Source: Halorubrum sp. GN11_10-6_MGM
Lineage (GTDB): Archaea > Halobacteriota > Halobacteria > Halobacteriales > Haloferacaceae
Length of the DNA stretch: 64,000 nucleotides
Direction of reading: 5' to 3'
NCBI RefSeq assembly: GCF_005435165.1
Contig: NZ_SGUC01000006.1
Coordinates: 62,001-126,000 of the forward strand
Shown piece after piece: positions 41,482-49,061 of the stretch (position 1 is its first letter; each line of letters starts with the position of its first letter). A program made the position numbers and the translations under genes. The notes beneath the pieces are model-generated. The model saw only the letters and a program-made list of their open reading frames with translations. It was not told the origin of the DNA and searched no databases.

Positions 41482-43540
41482 GGCTCACCACCCCGACGTT
41501 GTACGCGGCGTGTCCCAGCGTCGCGAGGGTCAGCGCCACGGCGTAGGCGGTCCGGCCGCGGCTCGCGCCGACGCTCGCGACGCTCGTCGTCGCGACGTGG
41601 AGGGCGAGCGGCGCGAAGAACAGCGCGGCGAGCGCGAGCGGCGGCAGCCCGGAGAGCCCGGCCACGTCCGCGAACGCGGCGCGGCCGAGGAACAGATCGG
41701 TGAGCCCGACCGCCTGAACGACCGCGGTGACCTTCTCCGCGACGAAGAACCCGGTCCCCGAGGCGATGCCGACCGCGAGCGCGACGCGAAGCGTTCCGCC
41801 GTCTCCCCCACGCCCTTCCCCGGCGTCGACGCCGTCGGTCCGCCCGAAGACGCCGCGCTCGAACCCGGCGTACAGGGCGATGCTCTTCGCGACCTCCTCG
41901 ATGAACGCGATGCTCACGAGCAGCACCGGGATCGACACCGTGACCGGCAGCGCGAACAACACCGCGACGGCCAAAAGCTCCGCGACGAAGACGAACGGGA
42001 TCGTACAGGCGGTGAGGAGCGCGACGGCGCCGAGCGCGCGAAGCAGGCCGCGGTCGAGGAGTCCGCTACCGACCGACACGGGCGACAGCCGAACCGCGAG
42101 CGCGTCGAGGAACTTCCGGGTCACCGGTTTCTGTGAGAACATGTCCTCCTCGCGGTAGACGCCGAGGCCGAGTCCGAAGAGGAGGGCGGCCCCGACCGCC
42201 ATCGGCGCGGTCGAGAAGAGGGCCTCGCCCGCCGACACCGCCTCTCCCTGGAGGTCGAAGACGACGAGCGTCAGCGGCGAGACGAGCGCGACCGGCGTCA
42301 CGTTCGTGAAGATGGCCGGCACGAACGCGTAGGTGGTCAGCAGGACGCTCACGCCGACCGTGACGAAGGTGAGCTCCTTGAACGAGCGCGCGAACATCGC
42401 GCCGACGAAGGTGGCCCCGAGGAACGCCGCGGCCACGGGCGCCACCGCGATCACCGAGAGCGCCCCGCCGCCGACGAGGGCAGCGATGAGCGTCGTGACG
42501 ACCGCGGCGGTCGCCGCGTACGGCAGCGTCTTGCCGGCGACGATCTCGCCCGGCGACAGCGGCGTGACGAGCAGTGGCTCCCCGCGGCGGTTCGTCCGCT
42601 CGTCGAGGATCGACGACCCGTACGCCTGAATCAGGAAGTTCATGGGGACGAGGAAGACGAACGCGAGAAGCAGCGAGGTGAACGGGAACGGCGGCGTGAT
42701 CGAGCCGGGAGACCCGACCGTGTCCGCGCCGAAGGCGGCGCCGCCGATCGAGGGGACGCCGAGGAGGCCGTCGCTCCCGTCCGATTCGGCGGCGCCGTCG
42801 CCCGAGTCGGTACCGCCGGCGTCGGCGCCGTCGCTCTCCCCGTCGCCGGTCCCGCCGTCGGCGACGCCGCTCTCGTCGTCGCTCCCCCCGTCGCCGGAGC
42901 CGTCCCCGCCGGTTCCGTCGGCAGACCCGTCCGTCGAACCCCCCGTCGAACCGCCGTCGCTGCCGCCGAGCGTCGCGCCGTCGTCGAAGCCGGTCGTCCG
43001 GCCGACGTACCGGAGCGTGACGGTGACCGGGAACGCCGCCGTCCGGTTGGGTTCGGCGCGCATCAGCCGCTCGTTGTGCGCCTCGACCGCCTCGCGGACC
43101 GCCGCGGCCGCCGCCTCGCCCTTCCGGGTGTCGCTCGCGCGGACGATCACGTCCTCCACGTCCGCGGCGTCGACCGTCTCGTCGTCGACGGAACCGGGCC
43201 GCACCACCGTCACCACGACCGCGTCGGCGGAGTCGCCGAGCGACGACGTCCCGGCCGGGACCGCGCGCAGTGACGGCTCCGCCTCGATCGCGTCCGCGTA
43301 CGGCGACTCGGCGTCGACGCCGACGCGGTACACGTCGCGGTCGACGTCGAGTCCCGCGACGCCCGTCGCCACGCCGACGCCGACCACGCCGCCGGCGACG
43401 AGGAGCAGGGCCACCCCGGCGGCGAGCGTTCGGCGGTCGACCCCGCCGGACGCGCGGGCCGACTCCCACCTCGCGACCCGGAGGACGCGCCGGACGCTGA
43501 CCGCGAGCCGACGAGCGGCGCGGCGGAGCCGGTCGGTCAC
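41474..43540 (-). CDS. ABC-2 permease fused to a PrsW-type protease domain
   Basis: A 688-residue membrane protein with two parts. Residues about 1-450 are an ABC-2 export permease with an outward domain containing a serine/glycine/aspartate linker (about 190-255) and the motif ILDERTNRRGEPLLVTPLSP. Residues about 500-688 look like a PrsW/CPBP-like intramembrane protease: VSIAFIEEVAKSIAL (EExxK, about 545-559), GTGFFVAEKV (FxxxE), LALHVATTSV and LGHAAYNVGV (His motifs). The stop and start overlap the flanking genes. The fusion suggests that exported or membrane-inserted substrate is also cleaved by the same machine; this is inference. Confidence 0.85.
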   Translation of the reverse strand: MTDRLRRAARRLAVSVRRVLRVARWESARASGGVDRRTLAAGVALLLVAGGVVGVGVATGVAGLDVDRDVYRVGVDAESPYADAIEAEPSLRAVPAGTSSLGDSADAVVVTVVRPGSVDDETVDAADVEDVIVRASDTRKGEAAAAAVREAVEAHNERLMRAEPNRTAAFPVTVTLRYVGRTTGFDDGATLGGSDGGSTGGSTDGSADGTGGDGSGDGGSDDESGVADGGTGDGESDGADAGGTDSGDGAAESDGSDGLLGVPSIGGAAFGADTVGSPGSITPPFPFTSLLLAFVFLVPMNFLIQAYGSSILDERTNRRGEPLLVTPLSPGEIVAGKTLPYAATAAVVTTLIAALVGGGALSVIAVAPVAAAFLGATFVGAMFARSFKELTFVTVGVSVLLTTYAFVPAIFTNVTPVALVSPLTLVVFDLQGEAVSAGEALFSTAPMAVGAALLFGLGLGVYREEDMFSQKPVTRKFLDALAVRLSPVSVGSGLLDRGLLRALGAVALLTACTIPFVFVAELLAVAVLFALPVTVSIPVLLVSIAFIEEVAKSIALYAGFERGVFGRTDGVDAGEGRGGDGGTLRVALAVGIASGTGFFVAEKVTAVVQAVGLTDLFLGRAAFADVAGLSGLPPLALAALFFAPLALHVATTSVASVGASRGRTAYAVALTLATLGHAAYNVGVVSLG

Positions 43541-44562
43541 TCGGTCGCCTCCGTCGCGGTCGCGCTCGTCTCGTCGCCCTCGTCGCCCTCGTCGCTCTCA
43601 TCGCTGTCGGAGTTACGCTCGACTCCGAGGCTATCACCGCCGCGGTCGCCGGTGTACCGCCCGGGCATCGGGCGGCCGACGATGTCTAAGAAGACGTCTT
43701 CGAGGCTCGGCTCGCGGCTCCGGATGTCGACGACCTCGCCGCCGGCGTCGGCGACCGCCTCGCGGACGGCCGCGACCGCGTCCATGCTCGGGACCGCGGT
43801 CCGGAACCGGTCGCCGACCGCCTCCGTCGTCGCGTCGAGGTCGGCGAGCGCGGCCGTCGCGGTCGGCTCGACATCGGTGAACACGCGGTAGGTGGTCTCG
43901 CCGTGGCGCTCGCGGATCTCGTCGACGCTGCCGCGGGCGACGATCCGCCCCTCGTTCATCACGGCGACGCGGTCGCAGACGGACTCGACGTGGTAGAGGT
44001 TGTGCGCCGAGAAGACGACCGTCTTGCCCGTCTCGCGGAGCTCGCGGGTGAACGCCAGCACGGAGTTCGTCGTCACGGGGTCGAGCCCGGAGGCCGGCTC
44101 GTCGTACACCAGCACGTCTGGGTCGTTGACCAGCGAGCGCGCGATGGCGACCTTGCGTTTCATGCCCTTCGAGACGTCGCCGAGGCGGCGCTCGCGGTGG
44201 TCGAGTTCGAGGCGGTCGAGCGCGGCGCCGATCCGTTCGTCGGCGACCTCGCGGGGCACGTCGTAGAGGTCGGCGAAGAAGCGGAGGTACGACAGCGCGG
44301 TCATCTCCTCGTACAGCGGCGACTCCTCGGGCAGGAACCCGAGGTGCCGGCGCATCTCCGAGTCCCCGGCGTCGAACCCGGCGACGGTCACTTCTCCGTC
44401 CGTCGGCTCGACGAGCCCGGCGATCACCTTGAGCGTCGTCGTCTTGCCGGCGCCGTTCGGGCCGACGATCCCGAACACCTCGCCGTCGTCGACGGCGAAA
44501 TCGCTGTCGACCACGGCGGCGAAGTCGCCGTAGGTCTTCCGTAGCCCCGACACCTCGATCAT
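43537..44562 (-). CDS. ABC transporter ATPase
   Basis: A 341-residue ATPase with Walker A GIVGPNGAGKTTT (about 32-44), signature DVSKGMKRKVAIA, Walker B VLVYDEPASGLD and an H-loop histidine in VFSAHNLYHVES. After the nucleotide-binding domain a regulatory region ends in an acidic tail of repeated SDESDEGDEGDE type. It drives the two downstream permeases, to which it is linked by ATGA overlaps. Confidence 0.95.
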   Translation of the reverse strand: MIEVSGLRKTYGDFAAVVDSDFAVDDGEVFGIVGPNGAGKTTTLKVIAGLVEPTDGEVTVAGFDAGDSEMRRHLGFLPEESPLYEEMTALSYLRFFADLYDVPREVADERIGAALDRLELDHRERRLGDVSKGMKRKVAIARSLVNDPDVLVYDEPASGLDPVTTNSVLAFTRELRETGKTVVFSAHNLYHVESVCDRVAVMNEGRIVARGSVDEIRERHGETTYRVFTDVEPTATAALADLDATTEAVGDRFRTAVPSMDAVAAVREAVADAGGEVVDIRSREPSLEDVFLDIVGRPMPGRYTGDRGGDSLGVERNSDSDESDEGDEGDETSATATEATE

Positions 44563-44634
44563 GCGCCCGACTCCGCGGGCGTCCGGGTTAAACCCACGCC
44601 CGCGGGTATCAGCCGCGAGAACGGTCCCGAAACC

Positions 44635-45150
44635 TCAGTCCGTGTACGGCTTCTCGATGTTCGCGTCGCCGCTGACGTACGCGTTTATGCGGCGAGTGAT
44701 CCCGTCGAACAGGGTGATGAGTGGCGAGAGTACGCGCTCGACCAGCCGGACCGGCGACGCGATCCGCAGCGACCACGTCTCCGCGTTCCCGAGGCCGAAC
44801 GCCTTGGGAACGATCTCGCCGAACACGAGGACGAGGAAGCTCGTACACAGCGTCGTCGCCGCGATAGCTGCCCCGGGAGGGAGGTGGCTCGCGATCAGCA
44901 CGGTGACGATGCTCGATATCGCGATGTTGACGACGTTGTTCCCGACGAGCAGCGTCACGAGGAGCCGGTGCGGGTCGTCGTGGAGCTCCTTCAGGACGGC
45001 CCCTCGCGGGTCGCCGGTCGCCGCCTGCCGCTCGAACCACTCTGCCGGCAGCGAGAAGATCGCGGTCTCCGAGCTGGAGAAGAACGCGCTGAACGCCAGC
45101 AACACGATCACCGCTCCGATCCCCGCCACGCCGAGTGCGACTCCGACCAT
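44635..45150 (-). CDS. CNNM-type (DUF21) membrane protein without CBS domains
   Basis: A 171-residue protein made only of the CNNM/DUF21 transmembrane domain: SAFFSSSETAIFSLPAEWFE, LLVTLLVGNNVVNIAISSIV and SFLVLVFGEIVPKAFGLGN are the family signatures. The usual CBS pair and CorC domain are missing. Family members are linked to Mg2+ or other divalent cation export. The ATG at 45150 is annotated, but a strong A/T box (GTTTTTAAATAC, 45156-45167) lies only 6-17 bases upstream, so a leaderless start at the GTG 45129 is a real alternative. Confidence 0.82.
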   Translation of the reverse strand: MVGVALGVAGIGAVIVLLAFSAFFSSSETAIFSLPAEWFERQAATGDPRGAVLKELHDDPHRLLVTLLVGNNVVNIAISSIVTVLIASHLPPGAAIAATTLCTSFLVLVFGEIVPKAFGLGNAETWSLRIASPVRLVERVLSPLITLFDGITRRINAYVSGDANIEKPYTD

Positions 45151-45259
45151 GCGGCGTATTTAAAAACGACGTCAAAGAGGGTGTCGGCGAGGCGCCGGCC
45201 GCGTCGACCGTGCGCGGGGCTGCTCGTCGGTGAGGCGATGTCGCAGGAAAGGACGCGCG

Positions 45260-45376
45260 TTACTCCTCTTCTTCTTCCTCGACCGGTCCCCGTCCTCGTT
45301 CCCAGACGGCCTCCGCGGATGTGTCGTTCGGTGCGGTGTGCGAGACATCTTTCATCGTGTCACGGTCGCTTGCCAT
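45260..45376 (-). CDS. Tiny acidic protein (38 residues)
   Basis: MASDRDTMKDVSHTAPNDTS followed by AEAVWERGRGPVEEEEEE. TMKDVSHTAPN resembles short haloarchaeal proteins with a TMKDVDHTPP motif that I recall as conserved but uncharacterised. A TATA-like GTTAATAC (45403-45410) sits 27-34 bases upstream, consistent with a leaderless gene. No function can be given. Confidence 0.6.
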   Translation of the reverse strand: MASDRDTMKDVSHTAPNDTSAEAVWERGRGPVEEEEEE

Positions 45377-45565
45377 ATTGGCTCCCGATAGCTCGGACCC
45401 CCGTATTAACGCTTCGTGGAAAGAGATAATGAGTCCTGATACCATATAAGGAATTAATATACCCGAGCGTATTCGACGGCCTAGATTCGGACGGACCGTG
45501 AGATATCGCGCGCGCTCGCCTCCGAAACCGATCGGGCGTCCGGAACTGTCGGCGGTGAGCGGCCG

Positions 45566-46018
45566 ATGAGACGCGGCGATCGCTCCCGAGCCAACGACCG
45601 CTCCCGAGCCGACGATCGCTTCCGAGTGGTTCGAGAGGGATCGCTGCTGGCGGTCGGCCGTGAGATCGACGCGCCGCCCGAGGTGACCGCGGAGGCGCTC
45701 CGCGACACCCGGAGATGGCCCGACTGGAGCCCGTCGGTCGGCGGCGTCGAGAGCGCGGACCGCTACGTCGAGACGGGGACGACCGGACGGGTCCGAGTCG
45801 CGGGCGTCTGGGTCCCCTTCCGGGTGACGAGTGCGACGCGGCTCCGCTGGGACTGGCGGGTCGCCGGGATTCCCGCCACCGGCCACCGGGTGGAGCGGTA
45901 CGCCGGGGAGCCGAACCGGTGTCGGGCGGTGATCGAGGTCCCGCTGCTCGCCGCGGCGTACGCGCCCGTCTGTCGGCGCGCGCTCGACCGGTTCGCGGCG
46001 CTCGTCGAGACCGATTGA
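45566..46018 (+). CDS. SRPBCC-family (polyketide cyclase/START-like) protein
   Basis: A 150-residue protein. After a low-complexity, arginine-rich N-terminus (residues 1-20, built from repeated DRSRA-type units) comes an SRPBCC fold: VGREIDAPPEVTAEALRDTR and RWPDWSPSVGGVE, then RVRVAGVWVPFRV and ATRLRWDWRV. Such proteins bind hydrophobic ligands. The true start may lie after the repeat at a downstream codon. Confidence 0.7.
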   Translation: MRRGDRSRANDRSRADDRFRVVREGSLLAVGREIDAPPEVTAEALRDTRRWPDWSPSVGGVESADRYVETGTTGRVRVAGVWVPFRVTSATRLRWDWRVAGIPATGHRVERYAGEPNRCRAVIEVPLLAAAYAPVCRRALDRFAALVETD

Positions 46019-46049
46019 GACCGGCGAGTGCGGCGGTCGCTCCTCCCAG

Positions 46050-46532
46050 TCAGTTCTCGTAGCCCTCCTCGAACGGGTCGATGACCGCGCTGCCGGGCTC
46101 GTCCTCGTCGCGGGTGAAGCCGGGCCCCTGCGTCGCCAGCTCGAAGACGAGCCCGTCGGGGTCGGTGAAGTAGACGCTCTTGAAGTAGGTGCGGTCTTTC
46201 ACCTCGGAGACCTCGACGTCGTGCCCTTCGAGGTGGTCCCGCCACTCGCGGAGCGTCGCCTCGTCGTCGACGCCGAACGCGAAGTGGTGGCTCGCGCCCG
46301 GGCCGGGCGTCCCCCGCGAGTCGGGGTACTCGAAGTAGGTGACGTTGGTCCCCGGCTCTCCCTCCGGCGTCGGCGAGAAGTAGTAGTGCGGCGTCCCGGG
46401 GTCGTCGTAGTTCTGGGTCCGCTTGACCGTGTGCCAGCCGAGGACGTCCTCGTAGAACGCGACGGTCTCGTCCATGTCGGTACAGATGTTCGTGACGTGG
46501 TGAAGCCCGGTCGTCGGCGGCGCGTCGGTCAT
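46050..46532 (-). CDS. VOC-family protein (glyoxalase/ring-cleaving dioxygenase type)
   Basis: A 160-residue single VOC unit: TTGLHHVTNICTDMDETVAF and YEDVLGWHTVKRTQNYDD, then HYYFSPTPEGEPGTNVTYFE, HHFAFGVDD and SVYFTDPDGLVFELAT with Glu as a metal ligand. It is a half-length relative of the MhqO-like protein at 33.4 kb. It lies near doxX and an HxlR regulator, a common quinone or electrophile-stress grouping. A stretch AGTTAGTCGTAC 29 bases upstream partly matches the operator-like motif near doxX. Confidence 0.88.
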   Translation of the reverse strand: MTDAPPTTGLHHVTNICTDMDETVAFYEDVLGWHTVKRTQNYDDPGTPHYYFSPTPEGEPGTNVTYFEYPDSRGTPGPGASHHFAFGVDDEATLREWRDHLEGHDVEVSEVKDRTYFKSVYFTDPDGLVFELATQGPGFTRDEDEPGSAVIDPFEEGYEN

Positions 46533-46685
46533 GGTGTGTGGAAACGGTTGTCGGGAAGGTAGTTAGTCGTACTGGCGGCCCGGACGATGGGCCGAACGGC
46601 GACTCGAAGGACGAGTCGAACGGCGGCTCGAAGACGGGTTCCGTGGCGTGCGCGCGCCGGGCTCGGAGCGTTGCGTGGGGGGGGC

Positions 46686-47135
46686 TCAGAACAGGCCGAT
46701 ACCGATCGCGTAGGGCCACGCGCTGCCGCCGACGGCGAGCAGCGCGAGCGCGGCGCCGGCGCCGTAGACGTTCTTTAAGAAGCTCGTCATCTCGTTCTGC
46801 TTCTCCTCCGGGTCGTCCATCGACCAGAAGTCGTGCATCGTCACGGCGGAGGCGAGGAGGAAGAACGCGAGCGCGCCGGCGGAGAGGACGGGGAACGCGC
46901 CCGCGGCGACGCCGAGTCCGCCGAGGACGAGGACGACACCCGAGGCGATCACCGAGAACTGCGGCGCCGGGAGCCCCTTGAACTCGGCGTAGCCGGCCAT
47001 CGTTTCGAGGTCCATGAAGTGGTTGAGTCCCATGAACGCGAGCGTCGCGCCGAAGATGATCCGGCCGAGCAGGAATAGCTCGTCCGCGAGCGGGGCGTCG
47101 AACTGGAGCGGTAGCGTCGTGAATTCAGCTAACAT
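46686..47135 (-). CDS. DoxX-family membrane protein
   Basis: A 149-residue protein with four hydrophobic helices: LLGRIIFGATLAFMGLNHFM (DoxX signature), VIASGVVLVLGGLGVAAGAF, LAFFLLASAVTMHDFW and ALALLAVGGSAW. DoxX proteins are linked to quinone or thiol redox. Divergent from the HxlR regulator. A TATA-like GATAAATAGG lies 27-36 bases upstream on this strand and overlaps one of the operator copies. Confidence 0.9.
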   Translation of the reverse strand: MLAEFTTLPLQFDAPLADELFLLGRIIFGATLAFMGLNHFMDLETMAGYAEFKGLPAPQFSVIASGVVLVLGGLGVAAGAFPVLSAGALAFFLLASAVTMHDFWSMDDPEEKQNEMTSFLKNVYGAGAALALLAVGGSAWPYAIGIGLF

Positions 47136-47138
47136 CGT

Positions 47139-47200
47139 GTAACCTGCTATACGGTCGTAACCTATTTATCGCTTCCCGGACAATACAGTTAGTAGGTAAC
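47139..47200. promoter_or_regulatory. Three copies of a GTAACCT-type operator between doxX and hxlR-type genes
   Basis: GTAACCTGCTAT (47139-47150), GTAACCTATTTA (47157-47168, 18 bases later) and the inverted copy GTTACCTACTAA read on the reverse strand (47200 to 47189). The outer copies form an inverted repeat. They abut both start codons and overlap the doxX TATA box, as expected of a repressor controlling both genes. Confidence 0.65.
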
Positions 47201-47204
47201 ACCG

Positions 47205-47633
47205 ATGTCATCGCAGGACCTCACCGGCGCCGACCCGGTGGACACGGCGGACGCAGACGTGGACGCGGAAGCGGCCGCAGACGCGGAAGCGGCTGTAGAC
47301 GCGGCGACCGAGGCGACGACGCCCGAGACGCCCTGCCCGGTCGTCGACTCGATAGAGCAGATCGGCTCGAAGTGGCGACTCGTCGTCCTCCACGAGCTGT
47401 TGAGCGGCGAGGCGCGCTTCAACGAGTTGAAACGCGAGACCGACGCCAACGCCCGGACTCTCTCGCGCGTGCTCGACGACCTCCAGGAGACCGGCTTCGT
47501 CGATCGGCGGCTGGAGGAGGACTCGCCGGTGGCGACGTACTACAGTTTGACCGACAAAGGCGAGTCGCTCGCGCCCGTCTTCGAGGAGATCGACGACTGG
47601 GCCCACGAGTGGCTCGCCGAGTGTAACGCGTAA
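47205..47633 (+). CDS. HxlR-family transcription regulator
   Basis: A 142-residue winged-helix regulator. The N-terminal 38 residues are a low-complexity acidic/alanine stretch (DADVDAEAAADAEAAVDAA). The HxlR core follows: ETPCPVVDSIEQIGSKWRLV, EARFNELKRETDANARTLSR and FVDRRLEEDSPVATYYSLTD. Cys44 in the TPCPV position is where related HypR/YodB-type repressors sense quinones or disulfide stress. It probably represses itself and doxX through the operators in the shared spacer, and perhaps the VOC gene. Confidence 0.92.
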   Translation: MSSQDLTGADPVDTADADVDAEAAADAEAAVDAATEATTPETPCPVVDSIEQIGSKWRLVVLHELLSGEARFNELKRETDANARTLSRVLDDLQETGFVDRRLEEDSPVATYYSLTDKGESLAPVFEEIDDWAHEWLAECNA

Positions 47634-47639
47634 GAGTGC

Positions 47640-48080
47640 GGTAGTGAGGCCTTCTGCGGTTTATAAGTAGATCTCGGGCCCGCGTCTCGCCGTTTATAAA
47701 TAGCTGCTGGCGGAGCGACCGAGAACACCCCCGAAGCCCAGCCGCTCGGCGATACGTGGTCGCTGCCGCGGAGAACACCCCCCAAAGCCCCAGCCACGAG
47801 GAGCCCGTACGCTCGCTGCGCTCCTCGCTCAGTCACTCCGTTCCTTCGCTGTGGTGCTTGCGTCGCCTACGGGCTCCTCGCGGCTGCCCCTTTGATTCCC
47901 ACCCCGCACAGCACCTCACGCCTCCCCAGCCTCGTCGGTGGTCCTCCGCTTCGCTCCGGACCACCGACTCCCTCGCGCGGTGCCGCTCACGCCCGCCACG
48001 GGCGGCCGTTCGCGGGCACGCGCCACCGCATCGGTTATTTATAAATGAGCACCACAAACGCTCGTGTCAATTTATAAACC
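47640..48080. repeat. Gene-free structured repeat region
   Basis: About 440 bases with no supportable gene. It holds TTTATAA(A/G) boxes at 47660-47667, 47692-47699, 48038-48045 (within TATTTATAAATG) and 48071-48078. There are two copies of GAGAACACCCCC 50 bases apart (47721, 47771). A 13-bp inverted repeat, CGAGGAGCCCGTA/TACGGGCTCCTCG, sits at 47797-47809 and 47868-47880. A 10-bp inverted repeat, TCGGTGGTCC/GGACCACCGA, sits at 47935-47944 and 47958-47967. I recall similar G+C-rich spacer sequences from Halorubrum genomes, but cannot name a family. Confidence 0.6.
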
Positions 48081-48143
48081 GTCCCGGCGCGAACGCGTTC
48101 CGCCGCCGAAACGCACACACTTCTCCGGCGCGTACGGATCTGC

Positions 48144-48626
48144 GTGTACGCCGGACTGAAGAACACCCCCTGTTGTCTATGCGGCCGGGACGACACCCAC
48201 ACCCGGATCGCCGTGCCGCCGCGCGCGCTCCGGCTCATGGAGAACGGCGAGCCGATCGCGTGGCGCGACGTGGTGGGCACGGTGACGCTCCGGTTTTGCG
48301 CCGACGACTGGGACCTCGTGAGCGACCTCGCGATCGAGATGGACGCGCACCCGCTCTCGCGGTGTAACGCGGCCTACGTCTCGCTGGACCTCCGCGAGGA
48401 CCACGAGGCGCTGCTGTCGGCGACGAAGGCCGAGACGGACCAGACCGAACTGGAGGCGCGGCTGGCCGACGAGGCCGAGGCGACCCTCGACGCGGTCGAC
48501 GACCCCTACACCGAGGCGCGCGACGTGGTCGAGGCGATCGTCGTGCTGCGCGCGCTGGAGGAACTCGGCGTCCGGGACGGACCCGACGGCGCCGCCGAAG
48601 CGACGGCGACCGCGGACGACGACTGA
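48144..48626 (+). CDS. Uncharacterised protein with N-terminal cysteine cluster
   Basis: A 160-residue acidic protein read from a GTG (MYAGLKNTPCCLCGRDDTHT). The CCLCG cluster and FCADDWD may supply a metal site. The C-terminal half (about 85-145) is an acidic alanine-rich helix. Family not recognised. A TATTTATAAATG and a TTTATAAA element lie 66-108 bases upstream, so a leader is possible. It is followed by the convergent acylphosphatase gene. Confidence 0.65.
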   Translation: MYAGLKNTPCCLCGRDDTHTRIAVPPRALRLMENGEPIAWRDVVGTVTLRFCADDWDLVSDLAIEMDAHPLSRCNAAYVSLDLREDHEALLSATKAETDQTELEARLADEAEATLDAVDDPYTEARDVVEAIVVLRALEELGVRDGPDGAAEATATADDD

Positions 48627-48665
48627 CCGCCCCCGCGCTCGCCGTCGCCCCTCCCGGACGGCGGC

Positions 48666-48944
48666 CTACCACCTGACCTCGAATCCGTCCTCGTCCTCCG
48701 GCTCGCCGTACTCGACGTCGACGTCGTCGACCTCGGCGGCCTCGCTTCCGGTCTCGCACCACGCCACCATGTCGCGGACGTCGCCCTCTGGACCCTCGAA
48801 GACGGCCTCGACCCGGCCGTCGTCGAGGTTCCGCACCCAGCCGTCGACGCCCTTCTCGCGGGCCGTGTCGCGGGTGCTCGCCCGGTAGTAGACGCCTTGG
48901 ACGCGACCCGAGACGAACACGTGCGCGCGAACGCGGTCGGTCAT
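48666..48944 (-). CDS. acyP: Acylphosphatase
   Basis: A 92-residue enzyme hydrolysing acyl phosphates in the cytoplasm. The signature VFVSGRVQGVYYRASTRDTA provides the phosphate-binding loop and Arg21; VDGWVRNLDDGRVEAVFEG provides Asn39. Both catalytic residues are present and the length is normal. Confidence 0.95.
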   Translation of the reverse strand: MTDRVRAHVFVSGRVQGVYYRASTRDTAREKGVDGWVRNLDDGRVEAVFEGPEGDVRDMVAWCETGSEAAEVDDVDVEYGEPEDEDGFEVRW

Positions 48945-49061
48945 CGCTCGGTTGTGCGACGCCCGGCCTGTTAAACGCCCCGCCCCCGAGCGGCCGATCG
49001 CCGACCGACCCACGCGCCCGCAACCGACGCCTACTAACTGCCGGGCGCCGAGGGAGTCGAC

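Noticed and set aside
48914-48925. CGAACACGTGCG as another regulon operator
   Set aside because: It lies inside the acylphosphatase coding region and one half site is broken.
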